Shown here: positions 40,766 to 42,979 of the stretch, in pieces
Layout: each line of letters opens with the position of its first letter
How positions within the stretch are numbered: the first letter of the stretch is position 1
From: Acidimicrobiaceae bacterium
Lineage (GTDB): Bacteria; Actinomycetota; Acidimicrobiia; Acidimicrobiales; RAAP-2
DNA length: 42,979 nucleotides
Assembly: GCA_003164095.1 (NCBI GenBank)
Contig: PLRX01000093.1
Coordinates: forward strand, 1-42,979
Direction of reading: 5' to 3'
Position numbers and translations under genes: made by a program
The notes under the pieces: model-generated
What the model was told of the DNA's origin: nothing
Database searches by the model: none
The model's input: only the letters and a program-made list of their open reading frames with translations

Positions 40766-41521
40766 ATGGCGAACAGCGGGAGCGATGGCACGCTCAGCAG
40801 GCGGGTGCTTCTGGTGCGGGGGGTGGTGGCCACCTCAGCAGTCGTGCTGGCTGCTTGTGGTGGTAGCTCGGGTTCATCTGGGACGGTCAGCACATCACCG
40901 AAGTCTGGGACCTTCGACGACACGTCATTCGATCTGATCATCAATCCAAACCGCGCCGTTCTCGTATCGGGCACCGTCGGCGGCAAGCCAGCCGCAGCCA
41001 CTGGTTCTCTGTACGCGAGCGGCACAGCAACGGTCAAGGGAGTGGTCGCTGGCTTGGGCTTGCTCGCACGGCTCACTCAGCGGGACCAATCTCCAACTTC
41101 CGGTGGATATCAGACGACGACACACCTTGATGCTTCCGTGGGTCAGGCGCCTACCGCGCTCGAAGGATTGTTCACGTTGGATTCCAGCTACGTCTTCAAG
41201 AGCGGCGTCATCAGTGGGTCGAACCAGGGGCTGGAGGTCCACGTGAACGCGATGCCGCTCCCCGGATCCGGCACCGGGAGCAGCGCCACCATCAGCGGAG
41301 CCTTCGGTTCAACGCCACTTGCACTGTCAGCCGACATACCCTCGGGTGGTCCGGGCAGCGTGGTCGGCAAGGTGGATGCCCGCAAGGTCCGGTTCGACGT
41401 GACCAACGGGCCTAAGACCACGAGCGAGAACTTCCGGAACCTCCGGGTGACCGGGAACTACAGCGGTCCGGCCGACCTGTTTGCTCTGATCATTGGTGGG
41501 ATCACCTACTTCGGCGCCTGA
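40766..41521 (+). CDS. Putative lipoprotein with twin-arginine-like signal
   Basis: A 251-residue exported protein of unknown family. The signal contains SRRVLLVRG, similar to a Tat motif, then VVATSAVVLAACGG with a good lipobox (Leu-Ala-Ala-Cys, Cys32). The mature part is Gly/Ser/Thr-rich and beta-like: FDLIINPNRAVLVSGTVGG, TTTHLDASVGQAPTALEG and a C-terminal NLRVTGNYSGPADLFALIIGG. ATG 40766 gives the best n-region; ATG 40745 lies seven codons upstream in frame. A hairpin follows 80 bp after the stop. Confidence 0.7.
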   Translation: MANSGSDGTLSRRVLLVRGVVATSAVVLAACGGSSGSSGTVSTSPKSGTFDDTSFDLIINPNRAVLVSGTVGGKPAAATGSLYASGTATVKGVVAGLGLLARLTQRDQSPTSGGYQTTTHLDASVGQAPTALEGLFTLDSSYVFKSGVISGSNQGLEVHVNAMPLPGSGTGSSATISGAFGSTPLALSADIPSGGPGSVVGKVDARKVRFDVTNGPKTTSENFRNLRVTGNYSGPADLFALIIGGITYFGA

Positions 41522-41600
41522 CCGTCCCTCTGCGCAAGGGCTCGCCAGTTGGCGCTCGGTGCGGTGGCGCCCCCTTCCCGGCGTTCGGTGGCACCCCGTG

Positions 41601-41620
41601 GCCGGTGTTGCACCACCGGC
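41601..41620 (+). terminator. Hairpin between two lipoprotein genes
   Basis: GCCGGTG (41601-41607) and CACCGGC (41614-41620), 7-bp stem and 6-base loop, downstream of the 40766 lipoprotein gene; a likely terminator. Confidence 0.5.
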
Positions 41621-41658
41621 TTCACTCTCGTCCTCGATTGATCTGCTCCAATGGGGCC

Positions 41659-42102
41659 GTGAGACGGTGGCGATGGTCGGCGGGAGCCTTGTCATTTCCC
41701 ATGGTGGTTGCTGCGGGATGTTCGACAACTCCGCCGGCTGCAGCGGTCCACCCCGTGCCACAAGTTGCGACCGCTACAGCTTGCGAGGCCGCGACACAGG
41801 GAGATACTTCAGTTCAGCCCGTGCAGATCGTGGTCAAGCTGAAGGCAGATGAGGTCGCTGCAGGCAACCGCTACCTCACAATCTTCGGCAACCACAATGC
41901 CTCGTGTATGCCAAGTGGATCTGGAACGACCGACACCCAGTCGTTTACCTTCGCCCCCAACATCACCGCCGCAAGGGCATCAGAGGTCGCCGACGACCTC
42001 CGAACGACCGGCCTCTTCGCTAGCGTGACCGAAATCACCGTTCCGCCGTGTACCGAGCCTGGCCTCACTTCAGGAAGCTGTACACCGCCTACAACTCCGT
42101 GA
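41659..42102 (+). CDS. Small putative lipoprotein, 147 aa
   Basis: Not recognised. From GTG 41659: RRWRWSAGALSFPMVVAAGCSTTPPAAA, a basic n-region, short hydrophobic core and lipobox Val-Ala-Ala-Gly-Cys. The mature part has VQIVVKLKADEVAAGNRYLTIFG and NITAARASEVADDLRTTGLFASVTEI, with four more Cys, ending CTPPTTP. The second region loosely resembles the extracellular FtsX-type domain that often has Cys and DDLR elements, but I would not call it. The frame is open to 41605 without a better start. Confidence 0.6.
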   Translation: MRRWRWSAGALSFPMVVAAGCSTTPPAAAVHPVPQVATATACEAATQGDTSVQPVQIVVKLKADEVAAGNRYLTIFGNHNASCMPSGSGTTDTQSFTFAPNITAARASEVADDLRTTGLFASVTEITVPPCTEPGLTSGSCTPPTTP

Positions 42103-42170
42103 CGTCGATCCGGAAGCGGCTCTACCATCCGGCGATTGGGGCAGTGCGAGGCACCAAGGGATTCAGCCCG

Positions 42171-42782
42171 CTACGTCCTCCTCCTTGCCCGGCGACGGTT
42201 GCGGAATCCAATGGTCAACTCGTACGCCGTGGCCGGGAGCTTCAACCACCATTGCTCCAAGAACCGGTAGTCGTCCGCACTCACAAGGCGTGCTTCAAGA
42301 TCAGGTCGGCGCTGTAACGCAGAGCGTCGTGCCCGAGCTGCGTGCATGGGATCTGAACAGAATGCGATCGTGTCGCAGCCATCGACCAGCGGCAAGGAGA
42401 ACTCCACGTTCTCTCCGGTGGTAGTTGCCTGCTCTTCCAGGACCAGCAGGTCGCTGTCGATTCCGATCGACTCGGCATAGTCGGCCAGCACCTGGGCCTC
42501 TGACGGCCCGTTCGAATGGGATCCGCCAGAGAGCACGATGCGGGCCACCTGAGTCTCGGTGAGCGATCGTCCCGCAATATTCACTCTTCAGCGTTGGACA
42601 GGGTGGACCGAGCCATCCCGATTGGAGCGATAACCAAGGACCACCAGACCACAGGAGCCCTCGACAGCACCGATCGCCTTGGCCGATCTGGACGCTCGCC
42701 AATGGAGTCCTTCCGAAATCGCAACGGCACCAACTAGGGCTGCGCCAGCACCGAACACCGAGACCGCATGGCGAGTCCGCAC
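42171..42782 (-). pseudogene. DUF218 (YdcF/SanA/ElyC-like) protein interrupted by an in-frame TGA
   Basis: One frame runs 42782 to 42171 with a single TGA at 42590-42588. The first part, MRTRHAVSVFGAGAALVGAV..., has one membrane helix and ends GLVVLGYRSNRDGSVHPVQR; the second, after TGA-AGA-GTG, continues NIAGRSLTETQVARIVLSGG, SHSNGPSEAQVLADYAESIG and ATTTGENVEFSL. In DUF218 relatives I recall, a Trp stands in an RWRV motif at this place, so TGG to TGA explains the break. The active-type residues of the fold lie on both sides of it. Either a recent nonsense mutation, a sequencing error or readthrough. Confidence 0.75.
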
Positions 42783-42979
42783 CCAACGATCGTTGCAGAT
42801 GTGAGGGCGGAACGTCCCGGAAACAAGGGACGGCTACGTCCGAACGTGCGCCACTGTCCCAGCAGTTAGAGGCACTCGAGAGTCCGCAAGCAAACCGGAC
42901 GGTTGCGCACAGCTGCAGGCCTGCTCTGACTCCAAAGTCCCTGGTGAGCGCGAGCTAGCCTTCGTGGCATCCCGTTGAT
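42783..42979. other. Right-end segment, no gene seen
   Basis: About 200 bp with no supported gene. A short hairpin CGTCCC (42813-42818) / GGGACG (42827-42832) is the only structure I notice. A gene could begin beyond the window. Confidence 0.4.

Noticed and set aside
42048-42317. An 89-residue plus-strand frame overlapping the 42102 lipoprotein end and the DUF218 gene
   Set aside because: It lies opposite the well-supported DUF218 coding sequence and has no signal of its own.

Overview
The window is about 43 kb of high-GC DNA. Tightly packed, often overlapping genes (ATGA and GTGA stop/start overlaps), frequent GTG starts, a MurT/GatD pair, two LLM-type (probably F420-dependent) oxidoreductases and many lipid and acyl-CoA genes point to an actinobacterium. 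An Acidimicrobiia-like lineage is my guess; nothing in the window fixes the genus.

Layout. (1) 1-1359: the end of an integrative element. A tyrosine-recombinase gene runs off the left edge and lies directly against the 3' end of tRNA-Val(CAC). (2) 1477-4647: ordinary chromosome with an amidase, a two-module VOC protein and a small basic membrane protein. (3) 4678-11742: a TetR regulator divergent from a compact operon encoding an acyl-CoA reductase/HAD fusion, a zinc alcohol dehydrogenase, a LarA-like (DUF2088) protein and a PlsC-type acyltransferase. I consider this the best candidate for an undescribed pathway, probably making or remodelling an unusual lipid. (4) 11761-15649 (minus): a HAD-PlsC fusion overlapping murT, which overlaps gatD, followed by a small DUF3052-like gene; this joins phospholipid synthesis to peptidoglycan lipid II amidation. 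(5) 15650-20706: a LysR gene preceded by a hairpin and a possible 9-residue leader peptide, then YqgE, an enoyl-CoA hydratase, a small zinc-ribbon-like protein, and a TetR-MFS pair behind a perfect 24-bp palindrome.

(6) 20670-27431 (minus): mscL, a hypothetical gene, LLM oxidoreductase, nitroreductase, peroxiredoxin, nhaA, a second LLM oxidoreductase, a thioesterase and a CrtC/DUF7064-like protein. (7) 27669-29232 (minus): an ECF sigma factor overlapping a probable membrane anti-sigma factor with a repetitive exported tail. (8) 29586-31959: a secreted protein with two FN3-like modules and a conserved hypothetical.

(9) From about 31,960 to the right end the character changes: a broken integrase remnant, lipoproteins without recognised family, a roughly 750-bp stretch with no convincing gene, very small ORFs, a DUF218 gene with an in-frame stop, and visibly more AT-containing DNA. 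Embedded here are two well-formed genes facing apart, a CHASE-GGDEF-EAL c-di-GMP enzyme and a KimA-like potassium/APC transporter. I read this third as an old, decaying genomic island or variable region. All functions are inferred by reading motifs by eye; no database search was possible.
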